Shown in pieces: positions 1 to 13,500 of a stretch of DNA of 64,000 nucleotides; position 1 is the stretch's first letter, and each line of letters opens with the position of its first letter. The DNA is from Acanthococcus lagerstroemiae (taxonomy: Eukaryota; Arthropoda; Insecta; Hemiptera; Eriococcidae), in assembly GCA_031841125.1 (NCBI GenBank), contig CM063114.1, positions 2,356,001-2,420,000 of the forward strand, in the 5' to 3' direction. Below the pieces are notes generated by a model. That model was given only the letters and a program-made list of their open reading frames with translations, had not been told where the DNA came from and did not search any database. Made by a program: the position numbers and the translations under genes.

Positions 1-1517
1 TTACATACTAGGAATTTAATGCCGATGCTAATTTTTTGGTTATAGTTCATTTTTTCCCCCTATCATGCAAATTTTAGTATCATTGAGATGATACTACTGA
101 TCGAACAACTATACATGTTCAGTATTGTTATCGGTATCAGTGTAGCTATTCCGGCACGACAAAATGGAATAAAAAGTGAAAATTTTAATAAAATTTCAAT
201 TTTGAATATGGAAAACGAGAGGTTCTTGAGGAAAATGGATAACGCCATCGTATTCAGCATTCAAAATACAGCTAAAATCATATAATCTCATTCCATTGTT
301 TTTTATGCTATTGTGTTATGTTAAATAAATATATGTATACATTTTAGTCTAGCCCTGAAAAAAAAGAAGAAAAAAAAGAAGGAATTGGTTCTCCGCGTTG
401 CCCTCATCATGAAAGTACTGACATTTGCATTGTACTCTTTCACAAGACCTCATATTAGGGGATCTTCCAACTTACAAACAAAAAAATTGTGTAATACATT
501 TGTTTCGAGGTTATTTCTTGAATTCTACATGTGGTAATACTTCTATATCTATTTGAAAGTGGACAGCTAGCAAGAAGTGGTCTATATTTTTGAAGTAACA
601 GTCTGTGCCACACGTTATAAAAATCGATTTATCTCTTTTTTTTGCAGTCAACCCTCCAAAATTGTTTGCGTGACTCGCATGATTGTCACTTATTTCGCTT
701 AAGTATCAATGGTTTTAAAAATGTGAAAAATCTTCATATAGGTTCTGGGATTTACTGAACATTCGAAATATTATCACGCGTACCTATTTAGCATAAAGCA
801 AATGATATAAGAAAAGTGAAACTTCATTCTAACTACCAACGGAAGTTGCCATTGAAAGAAGCTGGGAATAATAATGTTGTGTTTCACTATATCGCTATTT
901 GCACGTGATGTGAGTTACGTTAAAAGTAGTTCATTCAACACAATTATAGCCATCAATGGTGTTTAGCAGTGTTTTCTCGTGGTTTTTCTTGGGAAATCTC
1001 AAAATTAGATGAGCAAAATATAGTTTTGTATATGTAGTTGCGTAAATTACTGAAGAATTTACAAATAGTAAGCTGTATGCGCGAGATTCAACTTATTTGA
1101 TTTCAAAAGCGACCATAGAATTCTTTTGTAAATAAGTACGCAGCCAGCATCTGCTGTTTGTTTAGCTGTCATGGGAAAATATTATTTTCAGAAAACCATG
1201 AGATCATAACAAATCAGCTATAGTATGTAGGTATATGAGACCACATGCGTTGGTACCATAAAGGAAACATTTATCTTCTGGAAACCCCTGTCCCCAAAAT
1301 ATACCTTTTATTTGACGAACCTTCCTACCCAGTTTCTTGAAAATTAACTTTTAAACTGAAACCGTGAAGGCAAAATTTATTCACTTAGGTACCCTACGAC
1401 AGTTTTGAACTATAGGTAGATTGTAATCTGGTGACTTATATTTGTTGAGCTTTCGCTGTCAAGTAAGGAGCACTTTTTACTTTTATTACGTATTTAAAAT
1501 GTTCTTGATTTTTCCAG
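1..1517. other. Upstream of first recognised TEP exon; no gene assigned
   Basis: No exon can be supported here. The first recognised TEP exon at 1518 enters in mid-codon (phase 2), so a signal-peptide exon must lie upstream, either in this stretch or outside the window. I looked for a start codon followed by a hydrophobic run and a GT donor and found none convincing. The sequence is AT-rich and otherwise featureless. Confidence 0.6.
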
Positions 1518-4500
1518 TTATTATTCTCTAGTGGCATCTAAAACATTAAGGCCAAATAGTGATTATCTTGTTGCAATCAGTATGCAAAATACACTTGCAC
1601 CAACTTTTGTTGTCGTCGAAATTATTGGCAATCAAGACAGTGGAGGAACTTTCAAAACTACTGACTCCGTCTCCGTGGAACCATTTTCTACGAGAATTGT
1701 GCGGCTTGAGGTAACTTAATTATTCTAGGATAGATTTGTTTATAAGGCTCAGAGGTGTAATTATGGGAGAAAAGGTAATTTCTGGAAAATATTCCCCTCA
1801 CATCACTCTCGCTTGGGTTGAAAGTATTGCCGTAGTGGTCAAAACTAGAAAATAAATACCTATACGGTCTTCTCGATTACGTATTGAAATGTTTATGCTA
1901 GAAATCAGAATGACTGTTTTTGTTTATCACTGGATATTGTGGGACTCCATCGGCCCCCTACCCAGATAACAACAATATTTAAGCTATAAGTACTAGATGG
2001 TGAGCTTATCATCGACCATATACTTCATTTCATAGCGGTTCAAAGCTACGCGAGAAATGAGATTCAATTTCCTATTTAATTTCTAGTCTCGTGTTAATTT
2101 TGTAGATAAGTGACATCAGTTCCGGCTCGTACTCGTTAACCGTCAGGGGTACCGGTGGACTGAATTTCAAAAATTCTACTGATTTGGAGTACGTTCATAA
2201 AAGTTACTCTGTATTCGTACAAACGGATAAAGCAATTTACAAACCAGGTGACAAAGTTATGTATAGAGTGCTGGTGCTGAATCCAACTCTTCGTCCTGTT
2301 TCAACTACGTTTTTAGATGTTTACTTTTCGGTGAGTTTCATATTTGACTTTCGAGGGCTAGTTCCAAAACTCAGTTTTGAATAATGAACTTTGGGTTTGC
2401 GAATCAAGTTGAAGCTGTATCAAATAAATGAACTGACTACCGTTTCAGGACGGGAAAGGAAACCGAATCAAAGAATGGCGGAAACAGTCGACGTCGCATG
2501 GTGTTTTTTCATCGGAATTACAGTTAAGTGAGCATCCTGTTCTCGGAACATGGAACATCACAGTCAATGTAGTCGATCAGATTTTCCACAAAAGTTTCGA
2601 AGTTGCGGAGTACGTTCTTCCCAAATTTGAAGTGAAAATTAACGTTCCTCAACATGCCTCGTTTAAGGATTCACGTTTAGTTGCCGTTATAAACGCGAAG
2701 TAAGTTTTATTAGTTTACATAATATGAGTACAGGGGAGGGGACAGATCGGAGTGATTATAACCATGATGACTCGTTAGTTATTATAGTGTAAGACACGTG
2801 GTAGTAAAAAATTTCAAATGGTACTAACTCGGTAAAAATGTGTTACAATGCTAGAGCTCTGCGCTCTTATGTTGAATTCGCGGAACCGAGGGTCTTTTCA
2901 AAATGCTGACACACTCTCCCAAAAGTATCTATACTCCGGTTTCTGATAAGCTGAACCCTCTGTTAAACTACCAAATTATTATGTCAGAAGTCTCAATTGT
3001 GACTCTGTCAAAAGATTGCGAATATCTGCAGATTGGATAACCCCTGCAAATTTTATAAAAGTGTGTGTGGATGTATAACTATCGACGATATTAATGAAAC
3101 GGTTTGTCTTTTTAGGTATGTTTATGGTCAACCAGTGAAAGGAGAAGTTACCGTTTCCGTGAACCCAAATATCTACTCTGGCGTGATTCAACCATTTCTT
3201 AATAATCCAGTATTCAAAGTCGTGCCAATTAATGGCAAAGCGGTCGTCGAATTTGACATAGTGAAGGATTTACGGTACCTATATAATTATTTTCAAATAA
3301 CTGTACCTATAACGCTGCTGGAATGGAGTTTTTGGGTCTTAATGCGAATCCAATTGTAGTGGATTCAAACATCTCATATCGGCTATTTTTGTTTCCAGGA
3401 TATCTGATGATTACGAACGTATTGTACAATTTGACGTGACAGTAGAGGAATCACTGACAGGACGTCGACAGAATAATACCGCCCAAACCTTGCTTCACCG
3501 ACACAAATACAAAATGGAGTTGATCAGAACAAGAGAATACTTTAAACCTGGACTGAAGTATACCGCTCATGTATGTCGCGTATAAAATTTCTAGTAAATG
3601 CACCTATTCTATAGTTACCTTCTTTCCATGAGACACATAATGTCCTTATGGAAAATAAGTGACCAGTATATCAGACATTTTTGTGACCGTCTACTTGATA
3701 TCCAGTAGAAATTTTGGTCTGGTAAACTGTTCACAAAGAAATTATGTTATAAAGGTTGAACAGAAATGAACAGTTTTGTCTACTATTTGGAATTCACGTG
3801 GACATAAAGGTTGAAAAGTGAACATATTATGTGCTCTCAATATATTCCTTTAATATTCCACGTGCGCACTCATATCAATGTACAATCTTAGCTGATTGTG
3901 TGTGTGTTTCCACTGCGAAGTAATTATTAAATGTGTACATTTATATCGGCACGTCTACCTAAACTCCTTTAGTCTCTGTTATTTCGTAAAATATTATTTT
4001 ATTGAAATAATTTCTGTCTAGTTATGGTATCGCACCTCTAAATTTACAGTACTAATGTAGAATTTCGTAGGAAAACAAGTGTGCATATATTCACTTTGGT
4101 ATCCACGTGGACCGTGTTTTTCGCGGGTATTTCTTCTCATTTCTAGGACACTGTTACAGATTAAATTAGTTTATCATGATGGCAGGCCGGTGACAGATGA
4201 GAAGAATTATGTAAGAGTAAAACAGTTTTATTCGTACAGCGAAGATGACTTCACGGAGTCGAGACATAAATTATCGAGCACTGGCACTATTGAACTTCAA
4301 TACCAACCTCCGATCGAAAATGTCACTGTATTACGTATCGAGGTTAGTTATGTACACAATGGAACACGACTTACTTTGTCTGGAATATTGTAAGAATTAA
4401 TTCATAGTCTGATGCAATGAATAACCTAAACTTATATACCTATAATATACTTTCATGTAGGTATGTAAGTATAATTTATTACGAGTTTGAATGTGGCGTT

Positions 4501-7500
4501 ATGATGATACCTAATCTGTTGAGCACATGAATGTGTTTTAGGCCGAGTATTTAGATCTGAAGGAAGCATTACCTCCTATATCGGCAGCTCTTTCACCCAG
4601 TAACACATTTATACAGGCTGTGCTGAAAACAAAGGAACCTGCTGTGAGTATTATTTCTTATTTGGGATGCATTATTACACGTTATCATTCAGATTTGAAT
4701 GCGACAAAAAAAACACTGGCGATGTTTTACTTCCATTTCCGATAAAATATTAAATAATCTAGATTAAAGGCTTCACGTTGACTGTTCGATTGTTTTTGCT
4801 GCAACTGAGAATTGAAGTGGTTGCGTGAACTGTATAACTACAGTCTCGATCTATAATATTATGGATATTTCTGCTGCATCCAAGAATGCCTGTAATAAAT
4901 AGTTGTTGGTGCCGTGTTCCCGGAAAGTAAATTAAATTTTCTTATATGATTTCAGATCAATCAGCTGATAGAAGTTGAAGTAACTAGTACGAGACAAGTG
5001 GAATATGTTAGTTACGAAATTTTCGCCCGTGGGGGTATAATTACTGCGAATACCTTCATAATGCCCCGAAATAGCACAACCGCTTTGATTAAAGTTATGG
5101 CCACTCAGACCATGGCTCCGAATGCTCATTTTATCGTTCATTTTGTTAATGAAGTTGGAGAAGTGATTGCGGATGAATTGGAAATTGAACTAAGTGAAAT
5201 ACTACAAAATTATGTGAGCGAAAGCAATATGTTATGGTGTATTGCAGTTGTACCCATGATAGTTTTATCGAGTGATGTAAATTGACCGATATTCTGTTCC
5301 CAGGTAGAGGCTAAATCGGATAAAAGTGAATATGAACCAGGAAACCCTTCTGAGCTTATTTTCCAAGCTAAGCCCTATTCGTTTATTGGAGTTTTGGGTA
5401 TCGACCAAAGTGTTCTTCTTCTGAAAAGCGGTAACGATATAACTCATGTAAGTAAAACGGAATTACGCTTTCGAAAAATAGTCTAGCACCTGCTGATAAT
5501 TAATGAACTACTGTTCTTATGCAAGAAGAATTGTTAAAAAATAAGATTTTGCTTTGTTTAAGTTATATAAAATATTTATAGGTAAATGTGAAGTTAGAAT
5601 TGTTTAGAAGTGTGCAGGGGCGGCAACTTCTGTGTAGCGTATGTAGCAGATGCTACACATAAAAAGATTTTGCTACACATGAGATTTTCAAAAAAAAAAG
5701 TAAATGATTATACAAGGTGCTAAAGTGAGCGATTAAGTTTTCCAATAAATAACTTTTTTTTCTTTTTTCTTTTATTATGCTACACATGGGAAAAATCTAG
5801 GTTGCCGCCTCTGGAAGTGTGCCAAATGGCAGCACTAATACGAGTCATGCAATCCCGCGTTTTTTGTTTTTTTTAAGAAAGTGAACATTTTTTTCGAAAA
5901 TTGAAAACTTTTATCAGTAATTACTGATTTGATTATTTTTATCTTCAGGAAACTGTATTGAAAGAACTGAAGTCTTACGACAACACTGAAGAAGCTCATT
6001 CGCATATGTTGCGTGATGCGAATGATGAACGTACCTTGCGATTATCCCCAAGCTCATTTACTGCTGAGCAAGCATTTTCGGTGAGTTTCAAGATTTAATC
6101 ATTTTTGGCTTTGATTATTTTAATTTAAAAAAGCTCCTTAACTGCAACATAATTACCTTTACCATATGGACCACCGTATAGTAAATTCGAGTATCAGTCT
6201 GTTTATACTTTATACATTTTTATTTCAGAAATCTGGAGCAATTGTCTTAACGAATGGTTATGTCCATGAACAACACCCATGGGGTAAGTGTAAACTACGA
6301 ACATTAAAACTTTCAATTTATTTGCTATTCGTACATTGTGGTTATAAATAATGTAGCTATCTTATGCTTTTAAAACGTTTCCTTGAAACACAGCTACTGA
6401 TACTCAGACAGCTTCAACTCATCTTAATAAAACTACCCGTATGACAGCGGTTTTGCCAGTGACAAAAAGATTTGTGCCGCAAAGACAAAATAATTTAATT
6501 CTTATTTTCATTTTAGTCAAGATTTATCCTATAGCTGTCAGAAAACTCATGTCTGTGTTTGGCAGTTAGCAATAAGAGTGTGGCAAACCCTCGTCATACG
6601 GATAATTAACGAAGTATAGTTTTTGAGAAGTATATAACTCGATATAATTAGTTTCATTTAACAATAGTTCACTTGTACTCGTAGCTGTATTGAGGACTCA
6701 AGTTTCATTAAATTAACGAACGCGTATACACATATTGTAGAAGTAACCTAATAAGCTGTGTTACGTTTGTGTGGGACTGAACACATCTGTGTAATATATA
6801 GCTTTATTTGTTTCTGCGCTTTCATTAATTAACTAATAAAATGGCTTATTTAGTATACTACAGGACTAATATACTCGATGAGCTCGAAACATACTCAAGC
6901 TTCGAAAATTCGTCAACTTCAATTTCGCCCAGTGTAAAAATCCGGAGTAAATTCCCCGATACATGGATTTGGAATATAAGCGAAACAGGGTACTTAGTTT
7001 AATTTTACATCTACGCCTGCATGAAATACATAGATTTAAAGTGATAGCTATACATTGTACATGGTGTTGAATTGCAATCGGAAAAAACTTATAGGTACTG
7101 TAAAAATATCAATTTTAGAAGAATTTGACTGCAAAAAATGAATTATTCGAACTTTTTTTTCCCCCAATATAAATACCTATTATTCACCTTCTGTTTCTAA
7201 TGAATTTAGAAAAAGGTATAAGTTCTCTTAGATCCAGAATTGTGGTATTGAAACTAGCAGTATCATTTACAATTAATTTTTCAGGATACTAGATTGGCAA
7301 TATCTAATCAGAAATTAGATTTGTACATAGGTGCTTCTATGTTCTTGCGGAAATATTATATTTATTTTACATTTTATTTCCATATAATTATAAACAAACT
7401 TGGCTAATTTCTTAACTTCTTAATGACTTTGATATTTCGATTTTGAATGTACGTAATTACCTACATATTTTGCAACGAGCTTCAAGATGTAATACTAATT

Positions 7501-10500
7501 GTGGTGAATTGTTGGTTATGGTGTCGTTTCTCTCCATTCTGTAATTTTTTGTTAAAATAACATACCTGAAGTTGTACATTGATGAAAAATTGACGCGCTA
7601 TCTCTGTTAAAGTGGTTGTGTTGTATTCACAAGAAGGCGCGCTAAGTTGTATATTAACCTCATTGAACCTTCCTTTTGAACTTGATTTTTCTTTTTAATC
7701 CGGCGTGGAATTGGAAGAAGGTCCTTAACTCAGCACCGTTACTTAAGAGACGTTCAAAACCAATTTCTTGCATCCATAGTTTCATTTGTGCTTAATGCTG
7801 CTTTAGTATTCTTCTCTTTCTCAATGTATTTATTATACGTATGTTTTCCTTACACAGTTCCGAATAATCGCAAACCGAAACTGAGCCATAACAGTTCAGA
7901 TCAATTTATCACACTGAAACCGGATATCGGTCCTCCTGTTGTATATAAATTAGTTACACGGCGACCTCTTGCTGGCCCTTTTGCTTTTTCAAATATTCCT
8001 GTCCCAGTGTGGAATCACCCGCGAGTTTTTCTTCCTCATCATGTGTCAGATACATGGCTCTTCAATAACTATTCTGTTGGGTATGCTTTGTATATAATTA
8101 CATTTTTGTTCAACTCACTCGTAACGCGGGAGTATGATGTGTGTACTTTGGAGATTGGTCTGGAGAAGAGTCTTAAGGTCTCATTTCCTAGGCTCCTGAG
8201 AATATACGTCTGAATCCAGCGCTACGGTTGAATTGTAAAATTTTATGCACATAAGTAGCTGATAGGTCGCCAATTGGTGCAGATTTCAGATCTTGGGTTA
8301 CTGGTACTGTTTTAAGGGGTAGTTTTGTCTGTACGTACATTCACTGAATGGCTGTTCTGCATGATACTGTCTTTGCACTGTGTGTATGTCAATAGGACTG
8401 TTGTAACATGTTCATATGGTATTTTAGATATGACGGACGAGCAGTTCTAAAACAAACCGTGCCAGAAAGTATTACATCCTGGGTTATATCAGCGTTCTCC
8501 ATTGATAATATTAATGGATTGGGACTATTAAGCGAACCTCTGAAGGTAAATTTCATTGTTGCGATTTGCATATTATTTAGATTTTGAACTGTCAGCAGTG
8601 TTATCGAAGGAAAAGAGTGTTATTATAATCGAGTATTCTTATTCGACTTTTAAAGATTAATGTACAATTCTTCTCCCTACTGGAGGCTCAGGGTGAATGA
8701 AATGAACGGCGGCACTGCTTGTTCGGGATCTTAAAACGGGGGCGTTACCACAACCGCGTCATTCTTCCAGTTTTACCCTCAATTGGAACTTCTGTTGTGG
8801 TCTTTTCGTTCGGCTCCACTTTTAGAAGAAGGAAAAAAAATTATCTAACCTCTTAATAGTTAGATATTACCACATCCGAACTTCGACAATTCGTTGAAAA
8901 ACAACAGCTTGTGAATCAGTAGCGGAACTACTCATTTCTTCTTGGGGGGGGGGGGTTAAGGTTAATTGAAATCATAGTATAAAAAGTAGGTACCTATATT
9001 TTTTCACCGAGTTCAAAAAAAGGAACAAACTGGTTAAGTAAAAAGAACCGTTCAGATAAGCAAAAAAAAAACTCGAATGGTCGATTTCGAGATCACAAAT
9101 ATTGAAAAACATTTTACCTACTTTTAAAGGGTTCTGGGGGGGGGGGTTACCATCGTATTTACGCCACTGTTGTGAATCATCCTATATATTTGAATGAAAT
9201 CGAAGAATCAACCTAATAATCCTGACGATCTGTGCAGTTAAGAAGCTTCAAGTCGTTTTTCATATCACTGGACTTGCCCTACTCGGTTCAGCGAGGAGAA
9301 GTCGTCGCCATTCCAGTCATTGTTTTCAACTATCTGAACAGCGATGTATCGGTGGATGTTACCATGGAAAATATCGGAGAATTTGAATTTTCCGATTATT
9401 CGAATGATCTTGAAACTCCTCCACCAGGTAAAAATGGCGCGTTTTAGTTTGAAAACTTTCCATTATGCAGTTTCACAGAACAACTTAGGCTATACCGTCT
9501 GGAAAGCGAATGTTTTGAATTGTGAGCGCAGATGCACCGAATTAGATCCCCCCCCCCCCGCCCTATCATTAATAAATTAATAAACCTTGAGAATATATGT
9601 GACTTTTCTTGCAATTATGCATTTGGCAGCGTATTTTCTTCAACTACCCATTCCAAGGGAAGTCACTTTGGTATGCCTCTGGTCGTGTAACTAACTCTTC
9701 ACTATCGGTGAGGATTAAAGATTTCTAATTGGAAAAATTGATTATATGAAAATAGTTCCATTATTTTTGTAGGATTAGAACTGTACCGAAGGAGAAAAAT
9801 GATGGTGAATGCTGGGTCGGGAAAATCGACAACATTTTTGATTCGACCCCACGTGCTGGGGTATATCAGCATTAAATTGGTGGCTAATAGTCGTATCGCC
9901 GGTGATGCTGTGGAAAAGAAATTGCTAGTAAAGGTAAGATTATCTGCATAACTCTTATTACAATTTTCTGAAGTTAAATCTTAAATCTTGCTATAACCTT
10001 ACTGTTCATCTTTTGCAGCCAGAAGGAGAAACAATTCATAAGAATAAAGCGATGTTTGCAGACCTCAGAAGCCAGAAAAAGTTTGAAAAAAATGTTACAT
10101 TGGAAATACCCAAGAATGTAATATCAGGATCGGAGTACATTGAAGTGTCGATCATAGGTACGTTTGCAAAGCAAAGCGTTTGTTTAATTAGGTTTTGATG
10201 TAAATGCATTAAAAATAAATTTAATTGTTGAATGATGCGTAGGAGACATAGTCGGTTCCAGTATACTTAATGTAGGCCATTTGCTCAGGATGCCGTTTGG
10301 ATGTGGAGAGCAGAACATGCTAAATTTTGTGCCAAATATTGTCATTTTGGAATATTTGAAGGTAAAAACGTGTGAACCTGTTTACAAATCATTGTGAATT
10401 GGGGCTACTTTAGCCTGCACGCATGAACGTTCTGAATAGCACTTGTTTGTCAATTCATTACGTACGCATGAGAAAATAGCTCGTATCCGATTACATAGAG

Positions 10501-13500
10501 TGATACGCCGTCAAAACTAACTAGTACTCGATGAACTAGTAAAATATGGAAAACAAAAGGTCGAGCTTCTTTCGAATCTAAACGTTCGAATGTTTCGCCC
10601 TGGCCTCTGTGGCTGTACTTTTCTTCAAATGCCAGAGTAATAATTGCATTTGAGTTTATCAACAAATTGACCCGATTATTTTGTCTTTCTTGGGCGCAGA
10701 ATATTCGTCGTTTAACTCCGTCTGTTGAGAGGAAAGCGATTAAATTTTTAGAAAGCGGTTATCAACAAGAAATGACTTTCCGACGACCCGATGGATCGTT
10801 TAGTGCATTTGGAATGACCGACCCCAGTGGAAGTACTTGGTATGTGTTTTATGCAAGAGTATGTAAAATAACAAATAATGCTTAGATACTCTTGCCCCTT
10901 GGCCATTTCGCAGCTGGACTTTATCGCCGACACAAGTGAAGTGTGTCGACTCTCCTTAGTCCATTGCCCTTCACATATGGAACGGTGCGATTGTCCGTTG
11001 CTTCTATCTCTGTAGTTTTTTTTTTGGTCTTTTTGCGTTTTACTGTTTCTATGTATAAATTTTTCGAAACCCTGTAGAATATTACGACATTAATGATCAG
11101 TTAAGGCTATTGCAGTACTTCATCTCAATGTTTCTTCAAGGTTGACCGCATTCGTCGCCAAATCATTTCGACAAGCATCTGCCTTCATTAACGTCGAAGA
11201 AAGTGTGATCATAGACGCCCTGCAATGGCTAGCGAATCATCAAGCTAGTAATGGAAGTTTCCCCGAAGTGGGCAGAATTTATCATTCCGAAATGCAAGGC
11301 GGTTCAACATACGAAATGACGTTGACTGCTTACACGTTGATTGCATTCCTGGAAAGTGCCAAAGTCAACTCGCAGTTTCGTAATACTATCGCGAGATCAC
11401 TCGAGTACATTGTCAGAAATCTCTACCGAATTACCGATGACTCGTATGCATTGGCATTGTGCACGTATGCGCTTCATTTGGCCGACCATCCGGAAAAGGA
11501 AGCTGCATTTGGCGCATTAGAGTCGAATGCTCAAGGCGATGGTAAGATAACGAATTTTCTATAATTCAGTGGTAGGGACAATGCTGTCACCGTGACAGAT
11601 AACATGTTCCCTCACCGTGGTAGCAGTATTACGCATTTTCAGAATATTCTGTACTATTCGAAGTTATTTACAGGTGAAGTGAAATTCTGGAAACGAAAAG
11701 AGAAAGATGCGGACAAAAACAATCCGTGGACTAAAGTGCCGAATTCTGTTAACGTGGAAATGACATCCTACGCACTGTTGAGTTACCTTCAGCGCAAAAT
11801 ATATGACGACGCGATACCAGTTCTTAATTGGTTGATCACTCAGCAAAATAGTCAAGGTGGATTTGCTTCTACTCAGGTAATAAAGGATTGTGAATGTATT
11901 CAGTTGTCGCGGGGCTGTATTGAAACTAACGAAATTGCCGTCTTCTAGGATACCGTAATTGCGATCCACGCGTTATCGAAATTGGCGGAGGTTATGTCAG
12001 CCAGTCGAATGGATCTAACTGTAAACATTAAAACGAATGACGCGACTAGAAAATTCACTGTCAATGAAGAGAATATGATGACTTCCCAAAAATACGAGGT
12101 ACCGATAATTTTACTTCGAAATTTGAAAATTGCATGGCAACTGTGCGAAAGCTCAGCCAAATAGGTATTAATCAAATTTACAGAGACATTGTGAAATACT
12201 TGAAAATTGTTCGAATAAAGGTTTGTGAAATCGGTAAGCAATACTGATGACAAAAAAATTTCGCCTTCCCATCTGCACCACTGTTGCATTTGCCACCTGG
12301 AAAACCTATAAGATTTAAAGATCACTAAATTGAGTGACAGATAGAAGTACACGCTGACAGGTCAATGGAAGATAACAGCCAGGTAGATAGAAAGGCAGAC
12401 AGATAGGCAGTTTCTATGGGACAGAAAAATACTAAAAACTAGCTCTCTCCGTTGTCGCTACTGTCTCCAGAAATTTCTTTCTTCAAAATGCAAGATAGAC
12501 AGATAGACAGCCAGAATAACAGATGAACAGCTATAGCGAGTGTCTCATGCATACTTGACTTAATTGACATTTTGACGAAAATAAGTTTAATACATATTGT
12601 TATAGATCTCAATGCCCTCTATCGGGTTACACTCGCAAATGACGAATTACTTTCTTAGCCCGCCAGATGGCGTAAACCATTTGAACCTCGTATATAACAC
12701 CACGTTATTAATAATTTTCAAATCGCCCTTCTGAAAAAAAGCGTTTTTGTCACTTAGGTCAAGTGTGCATGAGACACTCGATAGAACCAGTCAACTAAAC
12801 AGAAAATGAAGGGTTCACAATCAAAACTCGCATTTGCCATTTCACTTCAAGGGCGCCACTAAGCAAATTACTGTACACGGGTGCAGGAATATCTTTGCTG
12901 CGCCTGTAAATGTGGAGTATGTTATACATATTGCCTATTCACAGGCGCAGCAAAAGTATTCCTGCACTCGTGTACAGTATTGTGCCTATTTGCGCCCTTG
13001 AAGTAAAATGGCAAATGCGAGTTTTGATTCTGAACCCTTCAAATACAGACTCGTACAAATAGACAGGCAGCACAAAACACAGACAAGAGCTGGCTGGAGC
13101 AGAACGGGCTTTAACGAAGGAATTGGCCCATCGATCAACCATGAGGCAAGGCTCCACAATGTTACTTTATCAAAAAAAATTTTGGACTCGATTCAATGTC
13201 AAATTCATGTTGTATAGTTTCTCTATACCGTAATACGGGGGTTACTTTGTGACTGGCGGGTAACTGTGACAAAGCTGCCGTGCAGTCGTTACAAAGCGTT
13301 AGCCAGCGAACTAAAATGTAACACGCTCTCTACAGAGACAATCTGTAACCGAGGTATAGCGTGTTAGTCCCGAGTCAGTCATGTTGGCTGGCTAACATGT
13401 TGTAAGGTTGCCCGGCAGCTTGTCGCAAAGTTACCCGCCTGCTACAAAGTAACCCCGATGTAGGGTAATTGCCTATAAACTGTGCTCATCATGACTATAT

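Noticed and set aside
3033..3115. Upstream extension of TEP exon 3116-3274 ([14 protein letters not shown]...)
   Set aside because: The tttttag acceptor at 3115 joins exactly in phase to the previous exon to give [13 protein letters not shown], as in the family; the extension is intron.
7270..7340. Another acceptor-like site in the TEP cassette interval (atttttcag GATACTAG)
   Set aside because: In the phase required after exon 6229-6283 it meets a stop codon in the second codon.
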